Source: Chitinophagaceae bacterium (GTDB lineage: Bacteria; Bacteroidota; Bacteroidia; Chitinophagales; Chitinophagaceae). Taken from it: a stretch of 40,181 nucleotides of DNA. Made by a program: the position numbers and the translations under genes. Positions 1 through 8,187 of the stretch are shown here, piece after piece. Every line of letters begins with the position of its first letter. Position 1 is the first letter of the stretch. The notes under the pieces were generated by a model that saw only the letters and a program-made list of their open reading frames with translations, was not told the DNA's origin and did no database searches. The DNA lies in the NCBI GenBank assembly GCA_017882265.1, contig JADGPW010000005.1:1-40181 (forward strand), read 5' to 3'.

Positions 1-9
1 GAAAAATAG

Positions 10-168
10 GCGGGAAGAACGGGACGAGAAGATTACAGAACAGATGAACAAGGAATGCAGAATGAAGAAGGTCAAGACCCCATCTTTCGAAGATTTAAGG
101 AATGATCGGGCTGACTTCTATATTCTTAAATCCTTGTTCGTCTGTTCTACATTCTTCTCCTTCCCGGC
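10..168. repeat. Imperfect inverted repeat, dispersed intergenic family (copy A)
   Basis: Left arm 26-54 and right arm 131-159 are inverted copies. The core GAACAGATGAACAAGGA at 38-54 pairs with 131-147 with one mismatch, and weaker similarity extends outward (CGGGAAG near 11, CTTCCCGGC near 160). Core words recur at about 3741, 14941 and 31270. I see no ORF or RNA gene in 1-312. The rest of this stretch is AT-rich leader for the gene at 313. Confidence 0.7.
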
Positions 169-312
169 AAAACTTCTCTTGGCTGATCTTTAACAATCCT
201 TCCCCCTTAAAAGCCGCTACAGCAACGGGTTTCCGGTATTAACAATCTCTTGATCAGTCCGGCATCCTTCTTGAATATACTCCTGTATTATTCACAATTA
301 AAAACTTTTAAA

Positions 313-717
313 ATGAAAAAAATCTTTACACTACTGTTTGTTGTTGGAATGTTCACCATGGCCCAGGCACAGCCCGGCACCAGGTATAACCAACAAAATG
401 ATCAAAGGGGTTTTGGAAACGGAAGGGACATTGTTGTCAACAATCCCTCCTACGATAACGGTGGACGTTATAATAACAGCTCCGCCTTTGACAAAGAAAG
501 GGACATGCAGATCGCCCGTATCAACCAGGAATTTGATTTAAAAATTCAAAAAGTGAAACGCAATTTCTTTATGAGTTGGTATGAGAAGCAACGGCAGATC
601 AGTTTTCTGCAGGAGCAACGCCAGCGGGAAATAAGCATGGTTTATGCAAAAAGCCATGACCGTGACGATCATTATTCTAACAACGGCGGCCGCGATGATC
701 ATCCTTTTCGCCATTAA
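313..717 (+). CDS. Small secreted protein, function unknown
   Basis: Encodes 134 aa. I chose the ATG at 313 rather than the longer frame from 250 because MKKIFTLLFVVGMFTMAQAQ is a clean signal peptide with cleavage expected after AQA. The mature part has an Asn/Gly/Arg-rich N-terminal linker (residues 20-55), then one charged helix (about 58-108, rich in Lys, Arg, Gln and Glu, with RQISFLQEQRQ), then a His/Asp-rich tail. It is probably periplasmic or surface exposed. I do not recognise a named family. It is monocistronic, with a strong terminator 16 nt after the stop shared with the convergent lipoprotein gene. Confidence 0.75.
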   Translation: MKKIFTLLFVVGMFTMAQAQPGTRYNQQNDQRGFGNGRDIVVNNPSYDNGGRYNNSSAFDKERDMQIARINQEFDLKIQKVKRNFFMSWYEKQRQISFLQEQRQREISMVYAKSHDRDDHYSNNGGRDDHPFRH

Positions 718-732
718 AAAATAAATACTGTA

Positions 733-775
733 CCCACATTAAAAAACCCCGCCAGGCGGGGTTTTTTAATGTGGG
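733..775. terminator. Bidirectional rho-independent terminator
   Basis: A 19-bp perfect inverted repeat (733-751 and 757-775) with a 5-nt loop. The GC core CCCCG/CGGGG is flanked by A6 on the left and T6 on the right, so it reads as a terminator on both strands. It serves the convergent genes at 313-717 (+) and 788-1333 (-). Confidence 0.93.
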
Positions 776-787
776 CTGTTAAGTTGA

Positions 788-1333
788 TTATTTCGCAGGT
801 CGTTTATATTGTTCAAGATGGACAATTTTTCCATCTTTTACCTGGTTAATATCGTGGTAGTAAGCAGAATCCGCCTTCCCTCCTTTATAAGTATCTGTTT
901 CTTTATACCAGGTTACGATGTACCCTTCTTTTTTATCGGTGGCATACATTTTTTGCCAGGCCTGCATATCAATATTTATGGAACTCAGGCTATCGCGGTA
1001 AGTACCCCATAATTTCATGATATCAGCATTGGGAAGGTTGTAGTGTTGGCCGTCCGGTCTTTCCCACATCAGTGAATCACCATATTCTTTCGTCACATTG
1101 CTCATATTGCCATCCGCCCAGTCTTTGTAACTCATCAATACCAGTTTCAGATCCGCATCGGATACATCGTTGGTAAAACTACTGGAAAAAGAGGCTGTGT
1201 AAGGCAGGTCCACGGAGCTCTTTGTGGAATTGTCTGTTGTTGTTGTAGTAGTCGTGCCGGCAGCTTTATCTTTATTGCTGTCACAGGACGTTAAAAATGC
1301 CGCGAGGCTGATAAACAAAAGGAATTTTCTCAT
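788..1333 (-). CDS. Lipoprotein with a SnoaL/NTF2-like domain
   Basis: Encodes 181 aa. The start at 1333 gives MRKFLLFISLAAFLTSC, a type II signal peptide with lipobox LTSC. The ATG 14 codons upstream would spoil it. A Thr/Lys-rich linker (22-40) follows. Residues about 58-175 show the alternating helix and strand pattern of SnoaL-like/NTF2-fold proteins (WADGNMSNVTKEYGDS, then a MWERPDG strand, and a terminal strand KDGKIVHLEQY). The fold assignment is inference from pattern. No ligand or reaction can be named. It is probably anchored in the outer or inner membrane facing the periplasm. Confidence 0.75.
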   Translation of the reverse strand: MRKFLLFISLAAFLTSCDSNKDKAAGTTTTTTTDNSTKSSVDLPYTASFSSSFTNDVSDADLKLVLMSYKDWADGNMSNVTKEYGDSLMWERPDGQHYNLPNADIMKLWGTYRDSLSSINIDMQAWQKMYATDKKEGYIVTWYKETDTYKGGKADSAYYHDINQVKDGKIVHLEQYKRPAK

Positions 1334-1492
1334 ACAAGATGATTTTTTAATTAAAAAATAAATGAGGGTGATCAAGGGGCAGCATTAATGCAGTTATGAA
1401 TTAAGGGCGGGATTGAAAAAGGAAGGTAGACAATGAACAGATAGGATGAAAAATTAGTTTTTATTGGTAGTGACTCAGTTTGAAAAGATATT

Positions 1493-1517
1493 CCCTGCGT
1501 ACTCTGCGATCTCTGTG
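1493..1517. repeat. Short degenerate tandem repeat
   Basis: Three imperfect units of about 9 nt (CTGCGTACT, CTGCGATCT, CTGTGTGC) lie in the leader of nfeD. I take it as another short intergenic repeat. No function is evident. Confidence 0.4.
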
Positions 1518-1595
1518 TGCAAACTTACCCCCTTTTTTATAATTGCTGGTTGTCCGTGAATTCGGTAAATTACAGAAAGGTCTTTTCAACCCCGG

Positions 1596-1615
1596 CCTGC
1601 CTGTCGGCAGACAGG
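1596..1615. repeat. 20-nt near-palindrome CCTGCC...GGCAGACAGG
   Basis: The sequence is CCTGCCTGTCGGCAGACAGG, a GC-rich near-palindrome six nt before the nfeD start codon. It is closely related to the 22-nt insertion that breaks an ORF6N gene at 7484-7505 (shared CCTGCCTG...CGGCAG). It could fold in the mRNA leader over the ribosome-binding region. Confidence 0.65.
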
Positions 1616-1621
1616 CTTCTT

Positions 1622-2905
1622 ATGAAGCATTTCTTATTATATTGTTTCTTTCTCTTTTTACTCCCGGCTTCAGTTGTTGCTCAAACAGTCGTTTCGATGA
1701 AGATTGATGGCACTATCAATCCTGTAACAGCCGGTTTTATTCATGACGGCATTGAGAAAGCTAAAAAAGAAAAAGCGGAGTGCCTTATTATTCATCTTAA
1801 TACACCCGGCGGTTTACTAAAATCCACCCGGATCATCGTTAGCGATATCCTCGAATCCCCGGTGCCGGTAATCGTGTATGTATCTCCCGCCGGGGCACAG
1901 TCCGGCTCTGCCGGAGTTTTTATAACATTAGCTGCCCATATTGCCGCCATGACGCCGGGAACAAATATCGGTGCGGCACACCCTGTCACCTTGCAGGCGC
2001 CGATGGACAGCATAATGAGCGGGAAAGTAACCAATGATGCGGCGGCCTTTATCCGTTCTATCGCTGAAAAACGAAACCGCAATATTGAATGGGCTGAAAA
2101 TGCAGTGCGCAAAAGTTTTTCTTATTCAGAAACGGAGGCTTTGAAAGATTCGGCTGTTGATCTTATAGCCAGGAATGAGCAGGACCTGCTGAACCAGGTG
2201 GACGGAAAAATCATTGAGCTGAGTAACGGCACAAAAACACTGCATACAAAAAATGCGACGATCGAATTATACAAAATGACTGTATTCCAGCGATTCCTGG
2301 ATATTATCAGCGATCCGAGTATCGCCTACATCCTGATGCTGCTTGGAATGTTTGGTATCCTGTTCGAGTTTTTAAATCCCGGGGCCATCCTTCCCGGTAT
2401 AGTGGGTGTGATCAGTCTCATTCTTGCTTATTATTCAATGCATACGTTACCGGTCAACTTTGCAGGATTGGCCCTTATCATTTTTGCAATTATCCTTTTT
2501 TTGCTGGAAATAAAAATTGTGAGTCATGGTGTGCTGGCGATCGGGGGAGCTGTCTCTTTATTATTGGGTTCGATGATGCTGATAAAACCCGGCTCAGCAT
2601 TGGAAATGGCGAAAATTTCACGTACAGTCATTATTTCGGCAACGGCTGTTTCTGCACTATTCTTTTTATTCATCATCGGTTTGGGAATAAAAGCACAACG
2701 CAGGAAAGTGGTAACCGGCCTGGAAGCATTGATAGGAGGAACCGGCGAAGTGATGGACATGCTTGCACCAACCGGTACCGTAAAAGTGCAGGGTGAAATA
2801 TGGAATGCAGAATCCATTGCAGGAAATATCAGTAAAGGAGAAAAAGTAAGGATAACGGAAATGAAGAACCTGAAATTATATGTAGAACCGATTCATAATA
2901 TTTAA
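1622..2905 (+). CDS. nfeD: NfeD-family membrane serine protease (ClpP class)
   Basis: Encodes 427 aa. The start at 1622 gives a signal peptide ending VVAQ. Residues 22-225 form a ClpP/crotonase-like protease domain with LNTPGG (60-64) and [15 protein letters not shown], where Ser96 in GSAG is the expected nucleophile. Four hydrophobic helices follow (about 245-370). The C-terminal NfeD OB-fold (about 375-427) includes [12 protein letters not shown]. At the position where the archaeal homologue PH1510 is reported to have its catalytic Lys (motif IKS), this protein reads IRS (Arg145), so the dyad may differ. The slipin gene starts 11 nt later. This is the known nfeD-slipin pair, thought to process or organise membrane proteins in lipid microdomains. 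Confidence 0.92.
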   Translation: MKHFLLYCFFLFLLPASVVAQTVVSMKIDGTINPVTAGFIHDGIEKAKKEKAECLIIHLNTPGGLLKSTRIIVSDILESPVPVIVYVSPAGAQSGSAGVFITLAAHIAAMTPGTNIGAAHPVTLQAPMDSIMSGKVTNDAAAFIRSIAEKRNRNIEWAENAVRKSFSYSETEALKDSAVDLIARNEQDLLNQVDGKIIELSNGTKTLHTKNATIELYKMTVFQRFLDIISDPSIAYILMLLGMFGILFEFLNPGAILPGIVGVISLILAYYSMHTLPVNFAGLALIIFAIILFLLEIKIVSHGVLAIGGAVSLLLGSMMLIKPGSALEMAKISRTVIISATAVSALFFLFIIGLGIKAQRRKVVTGLEALIGGTGEVMDMLAPTGTVKVQGEIWNAESIAGNISKGEKVRITEMKNLKLYVEPIHNI

Positions 2906-2916
2906 AAAAAACAATC

Positions 2917-3696
2917 ATGCAACAATTTCCGACAATGATGGTGGTCATTATTTTTTTTGTGGTGCTCCTCCTGGCCAGCTCCATACGTATCTTAAGAGAA
3001 TACGAACGTGGTGTTATTTTCAGGCTGGGCCGTTTGATAGGTCATGACGGTGTAAAGGGCCCGGGTCTTATCCTTCTTATTCCTTTTATTGACAGGATGG
3101 TGAAAGTGAGTTTACGGACAGTAGTACTGGATGTACCGCCGCAGGATGTGATCACACAGGACAATGTTTCTATAAAAGTAAATGCCGTGGTTTATTTCCG
3201 GGTGATGGAACCCCAAAAAGCGATCGTGCAGGTAGAGAATTTCCTGGCAGCCACTTCACAGATCTCGCAAACCACCCTGCGCAGCGTACTCGGACAATCT
3301 GAACTGGACGATCTTCTTTCGCAAAGGGATAAGATCAATCACAAGTTGCAACAGATCATTGATACCAATACAGAGCCCTGGGGCATAAAAGTTACCAATG
3401 TGGAAGTAAAACAAATAGACCTGCCCCAGGAAATGCAACGTGCCATGGCCAAGCAGGCCGAAGCAGAACGGGAACGCCGGTCAAAGGTTATTGCTGCGGA
3501 AGGTGAATTCCAGGCCTCACAGCGTTTAGCCGATGCTGCTGAGATCCTGGATGAACATTCAAGTGCATTGACCTTGCGTTACCTGCAAACCTTGCGGGAG
3601 ATCGCCACGGAAAAAAACTCAACCACAATATTCCCGGTTCCCATAGATCTGCTAAAACCTTTCCTGAACAAAAAAGAGAATAAATCAGAATCATAA
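2917..3696 (+). CDS. Slipin (SPFH/stomatin-prohibitin family) membrane protein
   Basis: Encodes 259 aa. One N-terminal membrane helix (about 4-22) is followed by [13 protein letters not shown] and an SPFH domain (about 25-190, with [20 protein letters not shown]), then an Ala/Glu-rich coiled coil ([21 protein letters not shown]) and a helical tail. Slipins form ring-like oligomers at membranes, and the partner protease NfeD is the usual neighbour. The 11-nt gap to nfeD with no terminator indicates cotranscription. Length and domain order are normal. The A-rich stretch before the ATG replaces a Shine-Dalgarno, as is common in Bacteroidota. Confidence 0.92.
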   Translation: MQQFPTMMVVIIFFVVLLLASSIRILREYERGVIFRLGRLIGHDGVKGPGLILLIPFIDRMVKVSLRTVVLDVPPQDVITQDNVSIKVNAVVYFRVMEPQKAIVQVENFLAATSQISQTTLRSVLGQSELDDLLSQRDKINHKLQQIIDTNTEPWGIKVTNVEVKQIDLPQEMQRAMAKQAEAERERRSKVIAAEGEFQASQRLADAAEILDEHSSALTLRYLQTLREIATEKNSTTIFPVPIDLLKPFLNKKENKSES

Positions 3697-3740
3697 ATAG
3701 ATTTTCTTTCCTGTCAACTTATTATAAGAATTGAAGGGTT

Positions 3741-3775
3741 CATCTGTTCCCTGCCCGTCCGGTCAGGCGGGGACA
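3741..3775. repeat. Dispersed repeat fragment with GC palindrome (copy B)
   Basis: CATCTGTTC followed by the imperfect palindrome CCCTGCC...GGCGGGG (3750-3773), between the convergent slipin gene and the minus-strand gene at 3778. The reverse complement CCCCGCCTGACC is repeated inside the omega-amidase gene at 29235. It may double as a weak terminator. Confidence 0.55.
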
Positions 3776-3777
3776 TT

Positions 3778-4836
3778 CTATTGCTTTTTCTGCACCGGCA
3801 TATTATCGTCGAAATAATGGCTGACCTTTTTATTCCAGTTACCCAACATATCTGCCCGCTCCTTATTCAATTGCTCGTTCAGGGTATTAAAATCTTTGGA
3901 GGCCGCGTTCATATCGGTAGCGGCTGCATTATACTGGTCAATATCCTTCTGCGTCCTGTCCGAAGTTCTTTTGCTGTCAATCACTTTTTTTATTTTGTCA
4001 AAGGCATCCTGCTTGAGAAAGAAATCCGAAAAGGCGGATGACCGTTCCGCTTCCGACTTGTAAAACAGAAGGGCTTGCCGGCAGGCATCGATCAGTACCG
4101 GGTCATTATTATACCCTTTGAATGTTTTTAATTTTTCTATCCCGTCGGTAGCAAACTTTTTCATAGAACTGATATCCTGCTCGAGAGCCACGATATTCTT
4201 TTTGCCCAGGGCATCAATAAAATAAGCCTCCTGTTTATAGGGTTTGAAAAAAACCAGATAGACCTCGTTGTAGTGCTTGTTCACATGGCCCGCGATCTTG
4301 CTTTTTGTTCCGATATCCGATTCGCTGTGGATCAGGGTAACATTGTATTTAGCGGCAAACTTGTTGGTCATGTCCACCTGTTTCAACCGAGCCTCTTCCA
4401 GTTTCTCATCTGCTTTTTGCTGTGCCAGCATATAGGCTTCCATCGCATCATAACTCTGCTCGGCTATATCTTCCATGTTGACGATCTTACTGTAATCCTC
4501 GTTAAAAACACTATTGAGTATTTTAAGATAGGTCACGGTAGTATCCCGATAACTCTTATCCCCCTTCCAGGGAGGCATGGCAAGAATAGAAGATTTTGTA
4601 TAGAAGATCGCATTCACTACTTCATCCCTTCTTTTTTCCACTTTGCGATGGCTTTTATTATGAGCCACCGCGCTTAAATAACTGAGGTAGATGGCAGTCA
4701 GGTCCTCGTTGGCCTTTCCGATATAACTAATGTATTGCCCCGCATCTTCAAAAACCTGGCCCTGAACCCCGGCTCCCTGTAAACATATTACAAGGATGAA
4801 CAGCCAGGACAGCATTGATGATCTTTTCATATGCAT
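3778..4836 (-). CDS. Secreted helical protein, function unknown
   Basis: Encodes 352 aa (350 if started at the second ATG, 4830). The N-terminus MKRSSMLSWLFILVICLQG is a signal peptide ending near VQGQ. The mature protein is predicted almost entirely helical, with many Lys/Asp/Glu and paired hydrophobics (DAMEAYMLAQQKADEKLEEARLKQ and similar stretches). I see no cysteines positioned for a lipobox and no catalytic motif. It resembles helical surface proteins annotated in Bacteroidota and Leptospira (LIC11966 type), but I cannot confirm this. It lies 14 nt downstream of the Prc-type protease gene, so the two are likely cotranscribed and act in the same compartment. Confidence 0.8.
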   Translation of the reverse strand: MHMKRSSMLSWLFILVICLQGAGVQGQVFEDAGQYISYIGKANEDLTAIYLSYLSAVAHNKSHRKVEKRRDEVVNAIFYTKSSILAMPPWKGDKSYRDTTVTYLKILNSVFNEDYSKIVNMEDIAEQSYDAMEAYMLAQQKADEKLEEARLKQVDMTNKFAAKYNVTLIHSESDIGTKSKIAGHVNKHYNEVYLVFFKPYKQEAYFIDALGKKNIVALEQDISSMKKFATDGIEKLKTFKGYNNDPVLIDACRQALLFYKSEAERSSAFSDFFLKQDAFDKIKKVIDSKRTSDRTQKDIDQYNAAATDMNAASKDFNTLNEQLNKERADMLGNWNKKVSHYFDDNMPVQKKQ

Positions 4837-4850
4837 CTTTTTAGTTTGCT

Positions 4851-6938
4851 TTATTGTTTTTGTATCCGGATAAGATCGGCCATGATCCGGAATGCCTCCT
4901 GCACATACATATCCGTTTGTATGCTTTGGAGAGCGGCTTTATTCAGATCACTTGCATAGCTGTTGTTCTGCAGGCGTTCCGTTTCCAGCTTATAATTACC
5001 AGCCGTAAAAATTTTGTTTTCCGTTTCACCGGTCTCATCCATATTTTTCATCAGTGCTTCCTCGTCTTTCATCCATTTTTCAAACAACTCGGTCTTCAAC
5101 GGTATTCCCGATTGTTTGTTATTTAGTTCTTCCATCCGGATGCTTATACTTTGCACCAGTTTTTGAAAAGAGGGATCATTATTTACTCTTTGGTTGCTGC
5201 TCAGTGCGAGCGATGCAATGGGCAGGGCCGGTAGCGATTGATAATAATTGTTCTTTTTCATAGTATCGGCCGGTAATGCGCCGGGAGAGAATTTTTCCCG
5301 GTATTCCAACCCGTCAAAAGCATCGGGCAAGGCGATATCCGGGATAACGCCATTCCGTTGAGCAGTTAGGCCACTGACACGATATAATTTCCCGTTAGTA
5401 ATCTTGACAAATCCGTTGGGTGATTTTTTGGTTGAAACCGTATTGCTGTCCATCGGGAAGATCTGCTGCATGGTAGCTTTGCCATAGGTAGGACTACCCA
5501 CGATCACCGCCCTGTTGTAATCCTGCAGCGCTGCCGCCATCATTTCAGAAGCAGAGGCGCTCTGGTTGTTCACCATGACGAGCAGGGGTCCATCATAAAT
5601 GGTTCCCCTGTTCGGGTCTTTGACATAGACCATTTTACCATCCTTTCCGCGGATACCTACCAGGGGACCTTCATCAATAAAAATTCCACACAACTGTAAA
5701 GCTTCGTATAAAGAACCACCCCCATTGTACCTGAGATCCAGTATCAGCCCATCCAGGTTTTCTTTCTTCATTTTAATGATCTCTTTGGCAAGGTCATTGG
5801 CACAACCACTGCCTTTTTCATCTTCCCAGGTGGTATAAAAATCGGGAAGTGAGATATAGCCTATTTTCTTGTCACCGGACAAAAGATATCCCTTCACCAC
5901 ATTCTCTTCCGTCTCGATCTTTTCCTTATGGAGAGAAATACTGTGGACGGTACCATCTGTTTTCTTTAATTTAACGGTCAGCTCATCATGGTTGGTTTGT
6001 TTCATATACTCACCTGCTTCTTCTACGGTCATCGCCGATACATCCACCGGCGCCGAGCCTTTCCATTGTAATTGAACCACCTGGTCATCCTTATGTATCT
6101 CGCCGGTTTTCCAGGCGGGTCCGCCGGGGATCAGCCCGGCCACCGTAATACTGCCTACTTTGTTCTCTTCTATTTCAAATCCAAAAGACAGCCCTTCGGT
6201 GCTAAGAGAGGCTTGGAACTCTTCCTTTTTGGTGGGCGAAAAATAATCCGTATGCGGGTCAAAGGAGTTCGCGATGGCATTAAAGTAAATTCCTTTAAGG
6301 TCTGTTTCAAATGAAGCCGGGTCAAGAAGCGCTTCAAACATGCTGCCCTGTGTCTTCCTGATCCTTTCCCGGAGGGATGATTCATTTTTTACCAGTACCG
6401 CTTTCAGCGATGGTTTTGAACTATCAGCAGCCGCCATGCTATAGGCCTGGTTCAGGAGCACGTATTTAAACCATTTAACCCACCTGTTTTTCTGCTCGGA
6501 TACAGAACCTGGAAAGGATATGTTTTTTTCTTTTGAAAAACTGATCTTATCGTCTGTTGTATAATCAAGGGGTTTTTGGAAGATGGCGGTCACCAGGGTG
6601 TCCACTCGTTTCAGCGCCTGCCTGTATACCTCAGTGGCCCGGTCTAAAAAGCTCCAGGTCGAACCATTCAGTTCATCATCCAGTGAATACCGGTAGCCGG
6701 ACAATACTTTAAAATCAACCATAGTAAATACGTTCTGTTGCGGATCGAGTTCATTTATGAACTTTAAAAAGATCACCGAGGAAAGACTATCGTCAACGGG
6801 CCTTGGATTGTAATGATTCCGTTGTATCTGCCTGATTAATATGATCGCCTGTTGCTGCGCACCCGGTAGCTGTGACATCAACAAAGAAGGAATGAATAAA
6901 AATATTCCGTAAACCAGTAGTTTGCAGAATGATTTCAC
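4851..6938 (-). CDS. Carboxy-terminal processing peptidase, Prc/Tsp type (S41A)
   Basis: Encodes 695 aa. A signal peptide (1-22, ending LLMSQ) precedes an N-terminal helical domain (25-240, containing DPHTDYFSP). A PDZ domain (about 245-330, LSFGFEIEENKVGSITV, then IPGGPAW) and the S41 core (350-540) follow. The serine is Ser462 in NNQSASASE and the lysine is Lys487 in TYGKAT. The 25-residue spacing equals that between Ser452 and Lys477 of E. coli Prc. A C-terminal helical region (575-695) completes the family's usual length. The enzyme degrades or trims periplasmic proteins from nonpolar C-termini. It is first in a two-gene unit with the helical secreted protein. Confidence 0.93.
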   Translation of the reverse strand: MKSFCKLLVYGIFLFIPSLLMSQLPGAQQQAIILIRQIQRNHYNPRPVDDSLSSVIFLKFINELDPQQNVFTMVDFKVLSGYRYSLDDELNGSTWSFLDRATEVYRQALKRVDTLVTAIFQKPLDYTTDDKISFSKEKNISFPGSVSEQKNRWVKWFKYVLLNQAYSMAAADSSKPSLKAVLVKNESSLRERIRKTQGSMFEALLDPASFETDLKGIYFNAIANSFDPHTDYFSPTKKEEFQASLSTEGLSFGFEIEENKVGSITVAGLIPGGPAWKTGEIHKDDQVVQLQWKGSAPVDVSAMTVEEAGEYMKQTNHDELTVKLKKTDGTVHSISLHKEKIETEENVVKGYLLSGDKKIGYISLPDFYTTWEDEKGSGCANDLAKEIIKMKKENLDGLILDLRYNGGGSLYEALQLCGIFIDEGPLVGIRGKDGKMVYVKDPNRGTIYDGPLLVMVNNQSASASEMMAAALQDYNRAVIVGSPTYGKATMQQIFPMDSNTVSTKKSPNGFVKITNGKLYRVSGLTAQRNGVIPDIALPDAFDGLEYREKFSPGALPADTMKKNNYYQSLPALPIASLALSSNQRVNNDPSFQKLVQSISIRMEELNNKQSGIPLKTELFEKWMKDEEALMKNMDETGETENKIFTAGNYKLETERLQNNSYASDLNKAALQSIQTDMYVQEAFRIMADLIRIQKQ

Positions 6939-7425
6939 TGAGTTGTTTTGGCGTGTGTAGCTAATATAAGAAAGATAATAGATAAAAGATAATAGTTTCT
7001 TTAATCGGGATTATCCTTACCTGTTGTATACATGTTCTTTTGCATACTCATTAATTACGATCATGAAAGAACTAATTAATTTGAGGGCCTGTCTATTATT
7101 TATTCACTTTCTACTATTATTCTTCCCCTTTTCTTTTAAATCCAATCTTGTGGCGCGGTGGCTGAGGCGGGTCGAGTAATTTTTTGAGGTATTCAAAAAT
7201 GATAGTAATGTCAGTATCGTGCCCTGATAGTTTCTTTTCCATTTTCTCTAAATGGAGTAATATATCTTTATGGGTTAGCAGCATTTCCCTCATTTTGGAA
7301 AATACTTCTTATGATCTGGATATTTACCAGGATAGCGGTTCTGCTGTTTAGAACAGAGGAAAGCATCGCAACACCTTGTTCGGTGAATGCCATTGGCAGG
7401 TATTTTGGGTGTTGCCCCCGACCAG

Positions 7426-7456
7426 TCTTTAAGGACGCAAATTGCGTCCTTAAAGA
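7426..7456. other. In-gene palindrome 1 (ORF6N copy 1)
   Basis: A 31-nt palindrome with 15-bp perfect arms (TCTTTAAGGACGCAA at 7426-7440) around one central base. On the minus strand it encodes SLRTQFASLK. It lies at the same codons as the palindromes at 7931-7957 and 8495-8521. The arms differ between copies but keep complementarity. Confidence 0.9.
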
Positions 7457-7483
7457 AATAAATTCTGCTTCTGTAAGTTCAAA

Positions 7484-7505
7484 CCTGCCTCTGCCGGCAG
7501 GCAGG
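7484..7505. mobile_element. 22-nt palindromic insertion within ORF6N copy 1
   Basis: The inserted unit begins CCTGCC and ends GGCAGG with a TGCCGGCA core, and lies exactly between the codons ATG and TTT of the ORF6N frame. The paralogue has no such sequence, and deleting it fuses frames 1 and 2. It is related to the palindrome at 1596-1615. There is no obvious target duplication and no coding capacity, so any transposition would be in trans. Confidence 0.8.
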
Positions 7506-7695
7506 CATAAAATCCCCCGGGAATCGTTCAATATTTCTACGGACCACTTCTTTTAATCGCTTGGTTTCAACATTGTATAATTCGGCGAGATCATTATCCA
7601 GCATCACTTTCTGACTCCGAATCAAGTAGATCTTATTCATCACAAGCTCGTCACGTATGGTTATTGTTTTACTTGTTTTTGCCATCGCTGAACTG

Positions 7696-8166
7696 TTATA
7701 TGTATTCAAAAATTAGTGCGATATCCTCATCATGGCGGGCGAGTTTCTTTTCCATTTTCTCTAATTGAATGAATATGTCTTTAGATGGGGGCGACAAATT
7801 CCGCATCCGGGTAAATAGCAGGATGATCTGAATGTTTACCCATATGGTTTTTTTGTTGTTTAATAAACCCGAGAGAACCCCTATTCCCTGTTCTGTAAAT
7901 GCCAATGGAAGTTTTCGATAGCCTTCCCAATTTGATGACGCAAATTGCGGCATCAAAATTTCATACTCTTCTTGGTTCAACCGGAACATGAAATCTTCGG
8001 AAAACCTATAGGTGTTTTTTGTTACCAGTTTAATTAATCGTTTTCTTTTTAGCTGGTATAATTCCGCCAGGTCATGGTCGAGTATTACTTTCTGTCCCCG
8101 GATAATACAGATCTTATTCATCACTAACTCATCAGGTATGGTCATCAATTTATTTGCTTTTGGCAT
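7696..8166 (-). CDS. ORF6N-domain protein, C-terminally short
   Basis: Encodes 156 aa. The ORF6N domain (about 8-100) holds IPDELVMNKICIIRGQKVILDHDLAELYQL and AFTEQGIGVLSGLLN, split here by the usual variable segment. A short helix (LEKMEKKLARHDEDIALIFEYI) ends the protein exactly where paralogues continue KKLL. It is the most divergent of the three copies, and its internal palindrome has one mismatch. It sits 21 nt after copy 3 and 10 nt before copy 1, so the cluster is probably one transcript. The family occurs in phages and many Bacteroidota chromosomes. The role is unproven, with DNA binding or antirepressor activity proposed. Confidence 0.85.
   Translation of the reverse strand: MPKANKLMTIPDELVMNKICIIRGQKVILDHDLAELYQLKRKRLIKLVTKNTYRFSEDFMFRLNQEEYEILMPQFASSNWEGYRKLPLAFTEQGIGVLSGLLNNKKTIWVNIQIILLFTRMRNLSPPSKDIFIQLEKMEKKLARHDEDIALIFEYI
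7931..7957. other. In-gene palindrome 2 (ORF6N copy 2)
   Basis: A 27-nt palindrome with 13-nt arms (TTTGATGACGCAA, 7931-7943) and a single central base. 12 of 13 pairs are complementary. On the minus strand it encodes part of LMPQFASSN, homologous to the palindromic segment of the other copies. Confidence 0.85.
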
Positions 8167-8187
8167 CGTTGAAATAGTTAACCGTTA

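Larger units (their letters stand above)
7117..7685 (-). pseudogene. Broken ORF6N-domain gene (two frameshifts)
   Basis: Comparison with the intact paralogue at 8188-8730 shows one gene in three frames. Fragment 1 starts at the ATG 7685 (MAKTSKTITIRDELVMNKIY) and runs in frame to GDFM. A 22-nt palindromic insertion (7484-7505) then shifts the frame, and removing it restores FELTEAEFISLR directly. Fragment 2 (down to about 7300, AFTEQGVAMLSSVLN) shifts again after IQIIR through one extra base. Fragment 3 ends KIGFKRKGEE at the stop 7117-7119, identical to the paralogue's last ten residues. The ORF6N domain is a phage-type domain proposed to bind DNA. It is last of three tandem copies, 10 nt after copy 2. 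Confidence 0.9.

Noticed and set aside
1517-1621. N-terminal extension of NfeD
   Set aside because: The extension contains the palindrome at 1596-1615 and places 35 residues before a clean signal peptide, so the ATG at 1622 is the better start.
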